A DNA stretch of 64,000 nt from Myxococcus qinghaiensis (GTDB lineage Bacteria > Myxococcota > Myxococcia > Myxococcales > Myxococcaceae). The position numbers and the translations under genes were made by a program. The stretch covers positions 416,369 to 480,368 of the forward strand of contig NZ_JAKCFA010000008.1 in assembly GCF_024198215.1 (NCBI RefSeq), written 5' to 3'. The notes beneath the pieces were generated by a model. That model was not told the origin of the DNA, searched no databases, and saw only the letters and a program-made list of their open reading frames with translations. The stretch's first letter is position 1. Every line of letters begins with the position of its first letter. Of this stretch, positions 36,825 through 46,169 are shown in pieces.

Positions 36825-39281
36825 TCACGCGGACCGCGCTCGTCGCCCGCGAGCCACGGCCATCCCGAGCAGTCCCAGGAACGTCAGCGCGGAGACTCCC
36901 AGTCCCCACCGCGCGGGCAGGTCTCGGTAGGCCATCGTCACCTGATGGCGGCCCGCCTTCACTGGCACGGCACGCACCGCGACGTTGGCTGGAAGAATCG
37001 AGGCCTCCACGCCATCCACCGACGCGGTCCATCCCGGGAACCACGCGTCATTCACGACGAGCACCGCGTCGCGAGGGCTCTCCACGTCAAAAACCAGGGT
37101 CTCCGCCTCGTACCGCTCCACCCTCACCTTCCCTCCCACGACAGCCGTGTCCCCTGGCGCCAACCCAGGCCCGGCCTCACCACACTCGACGAGCGCCACC
37201 TGACCGGAGCGAACGAGCGCGTCCTCCAGCAGCGGCATCGCGGCCTCATACGAGTCGACACAGCGCGCATTCGCCAGGAACGCACGCGGCAGGACGCCAG
37301 GGTGCTCCACCATCACCGCCCCCAGCGAAGCATCCGCGCCCACGAGCTTCTTTCCGGCAGCCTCGAGCGGCTTCCACTCGATGAACGGGTGGACCGAATA
37401 CGCCACCGAGAACAGGGGGGCTCGCACGAGGAACCATGGCGTCACTTCCTCGACGACAGCGCGCACCCGCCGGCTCCCGGCGGGCAGGTTCACCTCCGCG
37501 CTCTCCAGTCCCCACAAGCCCGGCGTGTCCGGCATGAGCGTCTGCACCGCGCCGAGCGAGCGCCGCTGCAGCGCATCGAGTCCCTCTATCTTCGACGTGA
37601 GCGTACCCACGTCATAGTGCGAGGCGACCCGGACGGGCACCCGTTCCTCCACCCGAGGCTGAGCAAGGATGTGCTCGACGAACGGGGGCGGCGTGGACAG
37701 CACCTCGGGCGTGAGCAACTCATAGAGCCCCTCACTCGCCACGGCGCTCGACATGAACTGCGTCACCAGCAACACCCCAGCGCTCCAGCGAGGCTGAAGC
37801 ACGCAGACCCAGCAGAGCGCCGCGCCCGCAGAGGCCACGAGACAGACGACGACGAACCGCGACGAGAGCAGCTCACGCAGGTCCTGCGGCATCTCCGGCC
37901 AACGAGGCACCAGCAGTCCCGAGGTGAAGGCCTGACCAAATCGCTCGGCCGCGGCGAGCACGAGACACCCGCCCACCACCGTCACCGCCAGCCGGAGAAA
38001 TGCTCGCCGAGCCTCACCCTGGAACACACCCTTCCATCCCAGGGCCGCCAGGAAACAAACCCCCAGCCCCAGGAAGGGAACGAGCTTGGAGGGATAGCGG
38101 AACACGCGCCACGGAGGCACCCACGCATATGCGGCTTCGTAGAGTGGTAGCGCGGGCCCAAGCGCAAGCCCCAGGACAAGCAGCCACACGCTCCCCCACA
38201 GCCACAGCCGCCGTGAACGACGATATCGCCACGCCCCCGTCCCCGCCAGGAGGAGCACGGGCACCCCCAGGTGGATGGAGTTCACCCAGAAGCTCGCGAA
38301 ACCCGAGGGAGCCAGCCGCGTGACGACAGCCTTCGACACCTCCGGTGCCTGCGCGGGAAACACCAGATACGGCCCCAGCAACGGCTCGAGCAGCCGCAGG
38401 GGATGCAGGGCGAACTCCTGCGCGATATCGAGCGTCCGGCCTCCCGCTTCAGCCGTCCGCATCAAGGACACGGACGAGAACAACTGCGGCGCGGCCAGCA
38501 GCGTCCCCACCCCGAGCGTCCCCGACATGGCCAACAGCCGGGAGCGCCGAGCAACCGCGGGCCCGGAGAGCGCGAGCAACACCACCAACCCATACGTCAC
38601 ACAGAAGGCCTGCACGTCCCCCGCGAACAACACGAGCGAGAGCAACGCTCCCGCGAGCAGCAACCGCCCCGGCCCCGGCGCGCGAAGCTGTCGCTCAGCG
38701 GCCCACAGCGCCCATGGCACCGTGGCCGCGGCCATCAGGTAGCAGAGGTTGTTGGTGATGCAGACCAGGTAGCCGCTGAAGGCATACGCCATCCCCGCCA
38801 GGAACGCGCCCGGCCGAGGCACCTCCCACAGCCGCGTCAGCGCATACGTTCCCAGCAGCGCGGACGGGAAACACAGCAGGATGTTCGCGTTGAAGGCCTG
38901 GTCCAGCGAGAGCAGCAGGTACAGCAGCTTGCTCGGATGAAAGGGCGCGACGACCAGCGTGCCCGCGTAGGGCTGACCGAACCCATCCAGCGTCAGCCAC
39001 TCCGGAATCCGGCCCGCCAGCACCGCCTCGCTCCAGACATGGAACACCGGCAGGTAGACGTACAGCGAATCGCGCGCGCTGAACATCTCCCCCGTGAGCG
39101 GCACACGGTAGAAGTAGAGCGCCGTCAGGCCCAGCGCACAGGCCACCAGCAACAACAGCTCGGACCGCGCGGAATGGACGCGCGCGCCCCGCGGCGGCTC
39201 ACTCGAAGGAAGGGAGGGTGAAGTGGATTCTGGCGATGACACGCGAGCAGCCCTGGGCGAGGCATCGCCCGGCGCGAGCAT
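36825..39281 (-). CDS. YfhO-family multi-pass membrane protein
   Basis: 818 residues. A basic/Ser-rich cytosolic start is followed by about twelve hydrophobic helices, among them ARSELLLLVACALGL. A long soluble region lies near residues 520-790, with a final helix before GRRARSA. The early loop FSARDSLYVYLPVFHVWSEAVLAG and the second-loop GYLVCITNN are like YfhO/GT-C proteins, some of which glycosylate cell-wall polymers with polyprenyl-linked sugars. The donor and target here are unknown. The soluble C-terminal part (PGWTASVDGVEASILPANV) is beta-rich, as in the family. It separates the two trp blocks together with the three genes that follow. Confidence 0.8.
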   Translation of the reverse strand: MLAPGDASPRAARVSSPESTSPSLPSSEPPRGARVHSARSELLLLVACALGLTALYFYRVPLTGEMFSARDSLYVYLPVFHVWSEAVLAGRIPEWLTLDGFGQPYAGTLVVAPFHPSKLLYLLLSLDQAFNANILLCFPSALLGTYALTRLWEVPRPGAFLAGMAYAFSGYLVCITNNLCYLMAAATVPWALWAAERQLRAPGPGRLLLAGALLSLVLFAGDVQAFCVTYGLVVLLALSGPAVARRSRLLAMSGTLGVGTLLAAPQLFSSVSLMRTAEAGGRTLDIAQEFALHPLRLLEPLLGPYLVFPAQAPEVSKAVVTRLAPSGFASFWVNSIHLGVPVLLLAGTGAWRYRRSRRLWLWGSVWLLVLGLALGPALPLYEAAYAWVPPWRVFRYPSKLVPFLGLGVCFLAALGWKGVFQGEARRAFLRLAVTVVGGCLVLAAAERFGQAFTSGLLVPRWPEMPQDLRELLSSRFVVVCLVASAGAALCWVCVLQPRWSAGVLLVTQFMSSAVASEGLYELLTPEVLSTPPPFVEHILAQPRVEERVPVRVASHYDVGTLTSKIEGLDALQRRSLGAVQTLMPDTPGLWGLESAEVNLPAGSRRVRAVVEEVTPWFLVRAPLFSVAYSVHPFIEWKPLEAAGKKLVGADASLGAVMVEHPGVLPRAFLANARCVDSYEAAMPLLEDALVRSGQVALVECGEAGPGLAPGDTAVVGGKVRVERYEAETLVFDVESPRDAVLVVNDAWFPGWTASVDGVEASILPANVAVRAVPVKAGRHQVTMAYRDLPARWGLGVSALTFLGLLGMAVARGRRARSA

Positions 39282-39335
39282 AGGTCAGGACCCGCCCGGC
39301 ACGGCAGAAGCACCGCACCTCCTCATCTCACGAAC

Positions 39336-39752
39336 TCACGGCGTCGCCGAGCGAGCCTTCTCCCAGATGGCCCGATAGTCATACGTCGAGTAGAACTCCG
39401 TGCGGAACGCGCCCCACGCGCCCTTCTCGAACGCGAGGTTCACCTCTCGCAGCTTCTCGGGAGGCAGCCGCACGGTGACGACCTGTCCCACGCCCATCAT
39501 CACGTACCAGGACACCACCTCCACGCCGGGCGGCGGGAAGCTCTTGCGAAAGCCCGTGCGGTCCAGGTGCGCGTTGATCTCCTCCAACGTCTTGCCCTGG
39601 TCGTGCTTCATGAAGATGGTCAGCAACATCGTGCCGTCCGTGCTGGCCCCCTTCCCTGCTGGCGCCTGCGCATGTCCCGGCAGGGCCAGCGTCGAGGCCA
39701 GCAGCAATGCGAGGACAGTGGAGGCGTGGGGCAACGGGCGGAGGTGACGCAT
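39336..39752 (-). CDS. Small secreted protein, unknown function
   Basis: 138 residues with a signal peptide (LPHASTVLALLLASTLALPGHA). The mature part (TMLLTIFMKHDQGKTLEEINAHL..., WYVMMGVGQVVTVRLP) has an alternating strand-helix-strand look, like small ferredoxin-like dimeric domains. I do not recognise the family. ATG 39752 is chosen because GAGGAG lies 7 bases upstream. It lies upstream of the YfhO gene on the same strand (54-bp gap) and may be co-transcribed. Confidence 0.7.
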   Translation of the reverse strand: MRHLRPLPHASTVLALLLASTLALPGHAQAPAGKGASTDGTMLLTIFMKHDQGKTLEEINAHLDRTGFRKSFPPPGVEVVSWYVMMGVGQVVTVRLPPEKLREVNLAFEKGAWGAFRTEFYSTYDYRAIWEKARSATP

Positions 39753-39928
39753 GCGTGACTCCTCAAGGGGAACGTGAGCCACCCCAGGGTGTAGTGGACG
39801 ACGCACGGGTTCAAGCCTCGCGCATCCGTCGTTTGACAGCGGACCGGACGCTCCGAGGACTGTCCACTCGAGGCCTGGCGAAACACGGAGCGCGCACCAG
39901 GCACCGGGGGGATGGCACAATCCGATGC

Positions 39929-40525
39929 ATGAAAACACGGGGCCCCCAGGTGGTGCTCGTCCGTCACGGTGAGACGGCATGGAGCCGCAGTGGCCAGCAC
40001 ACGGGGCGCACGGACGTCCCACTGCTGGAGGACGGTCGGAAGATGGCGGCGCTGCTCGGCTCACCGCTGCGCGCATGGACCTTCGCCCAGGTGTGGACCA
40101 GCCCCCTGAGTCGCGCCTTCGAGACCTGCGCGCTCGCCGGCTACGGCGACGCGGCCCAGCGACGCGATGACCTCATGGAATGGGACTACGGCGACCACGA
40201 AGGCCGCACCGGCGCGGAGATTCGCGTGGAGCATCCCGGCTGGACGGTGTGGAAGGACGGCGTGCCCCACGGAGAGACGGCGCAGCAAGTGGGCGCTCGC
40301 GCGGACCAGGTCATCGCCGACGCCCGCGAGGAGAAGGGAGACATCCTCATCTTCTCCCACGGACACTTCCTTCGAGTGCTCGCCGCGAGGTGGCTGGGCC
40401 TCCCGCCGGGTGATGGCCGCCTGTTCCTGTTGAGCACCGGCTCCATCAGCGTGCTCGGCTTCGATGGAGATGCCGCCCAGCCGGCACTCGCCAGCTGGAA
40501 CGACACCACCCACCTCAAGGGGTGA
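39929..40525 (+). CDS. Histidine phosphatase (phosphoglycerate mutase-like)
   Basis: 198 residues. The phospho-acceptor motif is VLVRHGETAW (Arg12, His13, Gly14, Glu15), and the second catalytic His is in IFSHGHFLRVLAARW. The short length and TDVPLLEDGRKMA fit the SixA/CobC/GpmB-like branch rather than glycolytic mutase. Substrate unknown (sugar phosphate, nucleotide or phosphoprotein). It stands alone between two oppositely oriented genes. Confidence 0.88.
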   Translation: MKTRGPQVVLVRHGETAWSRSGQHTGRTDVPLLEDGRKMAALLGSPLRAWTFAQVWTSPLSRAFETCALAGYGDAAQRRDDLMEWDYGDHEGRTGAEIRVEHPGWTVWKDGVPHGETAQQVGARADQVIADAREEKGDILIFSHGHFLRVLAARWLGLPPGDGRLFLLSTGSISVLGFDGDAAQPALASWNDTTHLKG

Positions 40526-40546
40526 GCCACGCCACGCGGCGCGGGC

Positions 40547-41023
40547 TCAGCAGTCTCCGCAGCTCAATACGGAGCCGCTGGTCTGCTCGTAGTCCGTGCA
40601 CGAGGCACCGGCCGGGTTGAAGCAGACGCGGTAGCGTTCCTGAGAGCCCATGAGCGCGGGCATGGGCTCGCGATAGAGGGTTCCGCAACACGGGGGCAGC
40701 AGGTCCGCGCCCTCCTTCGCGGGAGGCGCCTCGGCGGCGACGCCATTCGGACAGCCCCAGGGGTTCTCCTCGCAGACCCAGCGCATGCCGCAGGCGGAGT
40801 TGTTGCCGCAGTAGCTCCCGCCGGTGGCGTACCAGGGAGACCAGTTCGCGCAGGAGTCGTAGCCCGGGCACATGCCCAGCGCCGAGTCCACGCTGGTCAG
40901 CTCCAGCTCCTCCATCGGTACGCCCTGGCCACCTTCGGCGGACGACGCACCACCGCACGCGCCCAGCAGCAGCGCGCCGAACACCACGGCAAGACCGCGC
41001 GACACCACGCTTCGGTTTCTCAT
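40547..41023 (-). CDS. Cys-rich lipoprotein, unknown function
   Basis: 158 residues. A lipobox LLGAC (Cys23) follows a short hydrophobic core. The mature chain has twelve further cysteines spread over MCPGYDSCANW, YCGNNSACGMRWVC, WGCP, PPCCG, VCF, SCTDY and SCGDC, an even number that suggests disulfides. Many Trp/Tyr/Pro residues occur. I do not recognise the fold. The start ATG has GGGAGCC just upstream, directly below a hairpin at 41033-41074. Confidence 0.72.
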   Translation of the reverse strand: MRNRSVVSRGLAVVFGALLLGACGGASSAEGGQGVPMEELELTSVDSALGMCPGYDSCANWSPWYATGGSYCGNNSACGMRWVCEENPWGCPNGVAAEAPPAKEGADLLPPCCGTLYREPMPALMGSQERYRVCFNPAGASCTDYEQTSGSVLSCGDC

Positions 41024-41032
41024 CGAGGCTCC

Positions 41033-41074
41033 CTTCCGGCGCCGACCCCGGGAGGGGGCCTCGGTCGCCGGAAG
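41033..41074 (-). promoter_or_regulatory. Leader hairpin upstream of the Cys-rich lipoprotein
   Basis: CTTCCGGC pairs perfectly with GCCGGAAG (8 bp), with a further GACC/GGTC stem inside. On the minus strand the stem ends 9 bases before the lipoprotein ATG and touches the ribosome-binding region. It may control translation or stability. Confidence 0.4.
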
Positions 41075-41183
41075 GGCCGATGCTATGCGTGCGGGTTTTC
41101 ACCCTCAGGGGCCTTGCGGAGTCTCAATCCAGACAGAGTCAGTCGAGCGACAATGACCCAGCCCCGCGGGGCGATTCCCCTCG

Positions 41184-41747
41184 CTACAGGCGTCCCTCCA
41201 GGAAGTTCTTCACCAGGGTGGGCCCTTCGGGAGTCAGCACGCTTTCGGGGTGGAACTGGAAGCCCACCACGGGCTTCTCGCGGTGGCGCAGCGCCATGAT
41301 GAGCCCGTCCTGGCTCCACGCGATGGCCTCCAGCTCTTTCGGCAGCGAGGACGCCTCCACGATGAGCGAGTGGTAGCGCGCGGCCTGGAAGCCCTGGCTC
41401 GCGCCGGTGAAGACGCCCGAGCCCGCGTGCTGGATGCGCGCGGACTTGCCGTGCACCGGCTCTGGAGCGCGGATGACGTTGCCACCGAAGGCCGCGCCAA
41501 TGGACTGATGCCCCAGGCACACGCCGAGCACCGGCACGCGAGCCTGGGCAATCGCGGCCACGCTGACCCCGGCCTCGTGCGGCGTGCAGGGCCCCGGTGA
41601 AATCACCAGGTGCGAGGCCCCCTGGGCCGCGACGCCCGCGACGTCGAGCGTGTCGTTGCGCACCACCTTCACCTCGGCACCCAGCGTGTAGAGGAGCTGG
41701 ACCAGGTTGAAGGTGAACGAGTCGTAGTTGTCGATGACGAGAATCAC
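41184..41747 (-). CDS. trpG: Anthranilate synthase component II (glutamine amidotransferase)
   Basis: 187 residues, supplying ammonia from glutamine to TrpE. The triad is Cys77 in GVCLGHQSIG and His166/Glu168 in FQFHPES; ILVIDNYDSFTFNLVQ is the typical start and SPGPCTPHEAG the oxyanion region. GTG 41747 is chosen because GAGG lies upstream and it overlaps the trpE stop by 4 bp. The frame is open further up inside trpE. Confidence 0.96.
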   Translation of the reverse strand: MILVIDNYDSFTFNLVQLLYTLGAEVKVVRNDTLDVAGVAAQGASHLVISPGPCTPHEAGVSVAAIAQARVPVLGVCLGHQSIGAAFGGNVIRAPEPVHGKSARIQHAGSGVFTGASQGFQAARYHSLIVEASSLPKELEAIAWSQDGLIMALRHREKPVVGFQFHPESVLTPEGPTLVKNFLEGRL

Positions 41748-43240
41748 CGGCCACCTCCCTCGCGAGCCAGCCGGAGCGCGGCGGCCATGGCACCCGCCTT
41801 GGCTTCCGTCTCGTCGGCTTCCTTCGACGGCACCGAGTCCGCTACCAGTCCCGCGCCCGCGGTCCACATGGTCCGGTCTCCGTCCACGAAGAAGGTGCGC
41901 AGGGCGATGGCCACGTCCAGCGTGCCGCAGAAGGACAGGTAGCCCACCGCGCCCGAGTACGGCCCGCGCCGCTGCACCTCCAGCTCGTCGATGATCTGCA
42001 TCGCGCGAATCTTCGGCGCGCCAGACACAGTACCCGCGGGGAAGGTGCTGGCCAGCGCATCGAGCGCGTCGAACTTCGAGTCCAGCTTCCCTCGCACCTG
42101 CGAGACGATGTGCATCACGTGGCTGTAGCGCTCGATGACCATCAGGTCCTCCACGCGCACCGTGCCCGGCGCCGCCACGCGGCCCACGTCATTGCGGCCC
42201 AGGTCCACCAGCATGATGTGCTCGGCGCGCTCCTTCTCGTCCGCGAGCAACTCCTTCTCCAGCGCCAGGTCCTCCGCCTCGGAGGCCCCGCGTCGACGCG
42301 TGCCGGCGATGGGACGCACCACCACGTCGCCATCTCGCACCTGCACCAGCAGCTCCGGCGACGCCCCCACCAGCGCGCGCGCCTCGCCCAGCTCCACCAG
42401 GAACAGGTACGGCGAGGGATTCACGCGGCGCAGCGCGCGATAGAGCGACAGCGGAGGCGGCGCGCCTCGCGACTCGAAGCGACGCGCGAGCACCACCTGG
42501 AAGATGTCGCCCGCGCGGATGTACTCCTTCGAGCGCTCCACCGCGGCCTCGTAGCCAGCGCGGTCCCAGCAAGCCACGGGGCTCTCCCCCTTCATGCGCG
42601 GCGACGGCGCATAGGCCTCCTGCGGCAACGGCTTGAGGAGCCGGTCGGCCATGGCCTGCGCGCGGTCCTCCGCGTCCTTCAGCGCGACGGCCACGCTCGC
42701 GTGGAGCGAGGGCCGGGCGATGGCGGTGACCTTGAGCGTCCCCGTGCGCGAGTCGTGGGTGACGAAGTCCTCGGAGATGAGCCACTCGGAGTCGGGGAAG
42801 GACGTGTCGCGCGGGTGCCGGTCCGGAACGGTGGGCTCCATCCACGAGACACAGTTGTAGCCCATGTACCCCACGAGCCCGCCGAGGAACGGCGCCTCAC
42901 CGGGGAGTCGGGCCACGGCGAGCTCGCGCCACAGGGAGCGCAGCACGTCCATCGGCTTGCCCTCGCGTCGCTCCTCGCGCGAGCCACGCCACACGGTGGC
43001 GCCATGCGAATCCAGTCGCACGCGACCCGCGGCGTGGGTGCCCACGTGGCTGTAGCGCCCGAAGCGCTCGCCGCCGTAGCACGACTCGAGGATGAAGCCG
43101 CGCGAGCCTCCGCCCAGCTTCAGATACGCCGACAGCGGCGTGTCGAGGTCCGCCGGCAACTCCACCGAGACCGGCACTGCCTCGCCCTGCTCCGCGCGCT
43201 GGCGGTAGGCCGCCTTCCGCTCCTGTGCATCCATGGTCAT
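41744..43240 (-). CDS. trpE: Anthranilate synthase component I
   Basis: 498 residues, converting chorismate to anthranilate. Near the N-terminus FILESCYGGERFGRYSHVG holds the LES motif that binds feedback tryptophan. The chorismate site includes the typical GTRRRG, LDLGRNDVG-like (VDLGRNDVGRVA), YSHVMHIVSQVRGKL and TFPAGTVSGAPKIRAM. I start at ATG 43240; a second ATG at 43234 has the better ribosome-binding spacing to GAGAGG. It is coupled to trpG and separated from aroF-trpDCFBA, which is on the other strand. Confidence 0.96.
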   Translation of the reverse strand: MTMDAQERKAAYRQRAEQGEAVPVSVELPADLDTPLSAYLKLGGGSRGFILESCYGGERFGRYSHVGTHAAGRVRLDSHGATVWRGSREERREGKPMDVLRSLWRELAVARLPGEAPFLGGLVGYMGYNCVSWMEPTVPDRHPRDTSFPDSEWLISEDFVTHDSRTGTLKVTAIARPSLHASVAVALKDAEDRAQAMADRLLKPLPQEAYAPSPRMKGESPVACWDRAGYEAAVERSKEYIRAGDIFQVVLARRFESRGAPPPLSLYRALRRVNPSPYLFLVELGEARALVGASPELLVQVRDGDVVVRPIAGTRRRGASEAEDLALEKELLADEKERAEHIMLVDLGRNDVGRVAAPGTVRVEDLMVIERYSHVMHIVSQVRGKLDSKFDALDALASTFPAGTVSGAPKIRAMQIIDELEVQRRGPYSGAVGYLSFCGTLDVAIALRTFFVDGDRTMWTAGAGLVADSVPSKEADETEAKAGAMAAALRLAREGGGR

Positions 43241-43544
43241 GACCTCTCCCCCGCTACCGCATTGTCTCCGTCCCCAATACCGCCAGGGACTCCGCTCCAG
43301 GCGACGGCTCCGCGCGACCTTCCAGCGCGCGAGCCGCACTCCCACAGCAAGGTCCTCGGTGTAGCGCGGCGGACGTGTCCCGGCGAGGACCATCGGCGCA
43401 CACCCGCCCGTCATTCCCAGGGATGCCGTCAAGGCCGGAAGTGATGGCCGGGCGGCTGGTGACCGTCCCAGGAACCAGTGAGGGTGAGAGGCCCGCGCAC
43501 CCTGGGTGGTCGCTCCCGGAAGCCCTCGTTATTTCTGAAGGACT
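43241..43544. other. Divergent intergenic region (304 bp)
   Basis: Between trpE (leftward) and the MBL exonuclease (rightward). The trpE frame is open through most of it, but the sequence is not TrpE-like. I looked for a Trp-rich leader peptide with a stop before trpE and found none. No clear palindrome. A TTATTT about 13 bases before the exonuclease start region could be part of a promoter, without a good -35. Confidence 0.45.
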
Positions 43545-44570
43545 GTGGACGCCTCCGTCTCCTTCCAGGCTCGAAGGCCGCTCATCACGGTGACGCCCCA
43601 CGGGCTCTATTGTGAGCCTGGAGGTTTCCACATCGACCCCTGGCATCCGGTGGAGCGGGCGCTCATCACCCACGCACATGGGGACCACGCGCGCTCGGGC
43701 CACCAACGCTACCTGGGCACCCGAGCGGGCGAGGGGCTGCTGCGACGTCGCGTGGGCGCCGACTCGCACATCGACTCCCTGGAGTATGGCGAGCCGCTGA
43801 AGCTCAACGACGTCACCGTCAGCTTCCACCCGGCGGGCCACGTGCTGGGCAGCGCGCAGCTCCGCGTCGAGCACCGGGGCGAGGTGTGGGTCATCTCCGG
43901 CGACTACAAGCGCGCGGCGGACCCGACATGCGCGCCGTTCGAGGTGGTGCGCTGCCACACGTTCATCACCGAGGCGACGTTCGGCCTCCCCATCTTCCGT
44001 TGGGATGACACGCGAGAAGTGGCGGAGGACATCCTGCGGTGGTGGGACGCGAATCGCGCGGTGGGGCGCGCGGCGGTGCTGTTCTGCTACGCCCTGGGCA
44101 AGGCCCAGCGAGTCCTGGCGGAGCTGGCGCGGCTGACGGACCGGCCCGCCTTCGTCCATGGCGCGATGCAGAGCCTGGTGGAGGTGTACCGGGACGCGGG
44201 CGTGAAGATGATTCCCACGCACTTGGTGTCGGAGGTGGCCAAGGGCACGTCGTTCGCGGGCGCGCTGGTGCTGGCGCCGCCGAGCGCGGGCGGGTCCACC
44301 TGGATGCGGCGGTTCGGCGAAGCGGAGACGGGCTTCGCCTCGGGCTGGATGCGCGTGCGCGGCAATCGACGGCGTCGCGGCTTCGACCGGGGCTTCGTGC
44401 TGTCGGACCACGCGGACTGGCCCGACCTGCTGCGCACGGTCGCTGACACGGGAGCGGAGCGGGTGCTCACCACGCACGGCTCCGCGGAGCCCCTGGCGCG
44501 CTACCTCCGCGAGCAGGGCGTGGACGCCTCTCCGCTGGCAACGCAGTTCGAGGGCGAGGCGGAGGACTGA
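43545..44570 (+). CDS. Ligase-associated MBL-fold DNA exonuclease
   Basis: 341 residues. The metallo-beta-lactamase metal site is THAHGDHAR (His43, His45, Asp47, His48), with further ligands in FHPAGHVLGSAQLRV, ISGDYKR and LSDHADW, the beta-CASP-like signature of SNM1/Artemis-type nucleases. Family members from this gene cluster process DNA 3' ends before ligation. GTG 43545 has GAAGGA upstream. It is the first gene of a five-gene repair operon, with the ligase starting 3 bases after its stop. Confidence 0.9.
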   Translation: MDASVSFQARRPLITVTPHGLYCEPGGFHIDPWHPVERALITHAHGDHARSGHQRYLGTRAGEGLLRRRVGADSHIDSLEYGEPLKLNDVTVSFHPAGHVLGSAQLRVEHRGEVWVISGDYKRAADPTCAPFEVVRCHTFITEATFGLPIFRWDDTREVAEDILRWWDANRAVGRAAVLFCYALGKAQRVLAELARLTDRPAFVHGAMQSLVEVYRDAGVKMIPTHLVSEVAKGTSFAGALVLAPPSAGGSTWMRRFGEAETGFASGWMRVRGNRRRRGFDRGFVLSDHADWPDLLRTVADTGAERVLTTHGSAEPLARYLREQGVDASPLATQFEGEAED

Positions 44571-44573
44571 CCC

Positions 44574-46169
44574 ATGCGACGACTCGCGGACCTGTACGAG
44601 CGCCTGGACCAGACCACCTCCACCAACGCGAAGGTGGACGCCCTCACGCGCTACTTCCAGGAGGCGCCTCCCGAGGACGCCGCGTGGGCGCTGTACTTCC
44701 TCACGGGACAGAAGCTGAAGCGACTGCTCACCACGAAGCTGCTGGTGGGATGGACCCAGGAGCTGACGCACATTCCCGACTGGCTGTTCGCGGAGGTGTA
44801 CGCCTCCGTGGGGGACCTCGCGGAGGTCATCTCCCTGCTGCTGGACAACCTGGAGCGGCCGAGCACACCGGAGGAGCTGCCGCTGTCGCAGTGGCTCACG
44901 GAGCGCCTGCTGCCCCTGCGCGTGCTGGACGCGACGGCTCAGCGCGAGCGGGTGGTGTCCTGGTGGCGCTCCATGCCTCGGCGAGAGGTCTTCCTGCTGA
45001 ACAAGATGCTCACCGGGGAGCTGCGCGTGGGTGTCTCCTCCACGCTGGTGGTCCGAGCCCTCGCGAAGGTGGCGGGACTTCCCGCACCGGACGTCGCTCA
45101 CCGGTTGATGGGGACCTGGACTCCCTCGAAGGAGTTCTTCCAGCAGCTCGTCTCGCCGGAGGTCTCGGATGCGGAGCACTCGCGCCCGTATCCGTTCTAT
45201 CTGGCGTCTCCCCTGGAGCAGCCGCCGGAGGCGCTGGGCGACCTCTCGGAGTGGTTGGTCGAATGGAAGTGGGACGGCATCCGAGGCCAGCTCCTCCACC
45301 GGAAGGGTGACGTGTATCTCTGGAGTCGGGGCGAGGAGCTCATCACCGACCGCTTCCCCGAAATCACCGAGGCGGCGAAGGCCCTTCCCGAAGGCGTCGT
45401 GCTGGACGGCGAGGTGTTGGCGTACGAGGACGGCCAGCCCCTGCCCTTCGCCCGCCTCCAGCGCCGCATCGGCCGTCAGAAGTTGACGCCGAAGGTGCTC
45501 GCGGAGGCCCCCGCGGCCTTCATCGCGTACGACCTGCTGGAGCAGGACGGGCAGGACCTGCGTGCACTGCCACTGCGCGAGCGCCGCGAGCGACTGGCCG
45601 CGCTGCTGAAGCACCACCCCACCTTCCCACTGTCTCCCGCCGTGGAGGCTTCTTCCTGGGAGGCGTTGGCGCACACGCGAAGCGAGGCACGTGAGCGCAA
45701 CGTCGAGGGCTTCATGCTCAAGCGCTTGAGTTCCCCGTACCTCACGGGCCGCAAGCGCGGCGACTGGTGGAAGTGGAAGATCGACCCATTCACAGTGGAC
45801 GCGGTGCTGCTCTACGCGCATCCGGGACACGGCCGTCGCTCCTCGCTGTACACCGACTACACCTTCGCCGTGTGGAACGGGACGGACCTGCTCCCGGTGA
45901 CGAAGGCGTACTCGGGCCTCACCGACGAGGAGATTAGCCGACTGGACCGATGGATTCGCGCGCACACGCGCGAGAAGTTCGGACCGGTGCGCTCGGTGGA
46001 GCCCGAGCAGGTCTTCGAGCTGCACTTCGAGGGCATCCAGAAGTCACCGCGTCACAAGTCGGGCGTCGCGCTGCGCTTCCCTCGCATCGCCCGCTGGCGC
46101 ACGGACAAGAAGCCGCAGGACGCTGACTCCCTGGACTCGCTCAAGGAGCTGCTCCATGCCGGCGCGTAG
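44574..46169 (+). CDS. ATP-dependent DNA ligase (Lhr/MBL-cluster type)
   Basis: 531 residues. The adenylated Lys232 lies in EWKWDGIRGQL; LDGEVLAYEDGQPLPFA is motif III; GFMLKRLSSPYLTGRKRGDWWKWK covers motifs IV-V. An all-helical N-terminal domain (1-200), the nucleotidyltransferase and an OB domain give the eukaryote-like ATP ligase layout. It seals nicks after end processing by its neighbours. It overlaps the helicase gene by 14 bp. This is not the replicative NAD ligase. Confidence 0.94.
   Translation: MRRLADLYERLDQTTSTNAKVDALTRYFQEAPPEDAAWALYFLTGQKLKRLLTTKLLVGWTQELTHIPDWLFAEVYASVGDLAEVISLLLDNLERPSTPEELPLSQWLTERLLPLRVLDATAQRERVVSWWRSMPRREVFLLNKMLTGELRVGVSSTLVVRALAKVAGLPAPDVAHRLMGTWTPSKEFFQQLVSPEVSDAEHSRPYPFYLASPLEQPPEALGDLSEWLVEWKWDGIRGQLLHRKGDVYLWSRGEELITDRFPEITEAAKALPEGVVLDGEVLAYEDGQPLPFARLQRRIGRQKLTPKVLAEAPAAFIAYDLLEQDGQDLRALPLRERRERLAALLKHHPTFPLSPAVEASSWEALAHTRSEARERNVEGFMLKRLSSPYLTGRKRGDWWKWKIDPFTVDAVLLYAHPGHGRRSSLYTDYTFAVWNGTDLLPVTKAYSGLTDEEISRLDRWIRAHTREKFGPVRSVEPEQVFELHFEGIQKSPRHKSGVALRFPRIARWRTDKKPQDADSLDSLKELLHAGA

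Noticed and set aside
43241..43432. In-frame extension of trpE containing a Trp-Arg-Tyr-Trp stretch, considered as a Trp leader peptide
   Set aside because: There is no stop codon before trpE and only two Trp codons close together, so it does not fit an attenuation leader.
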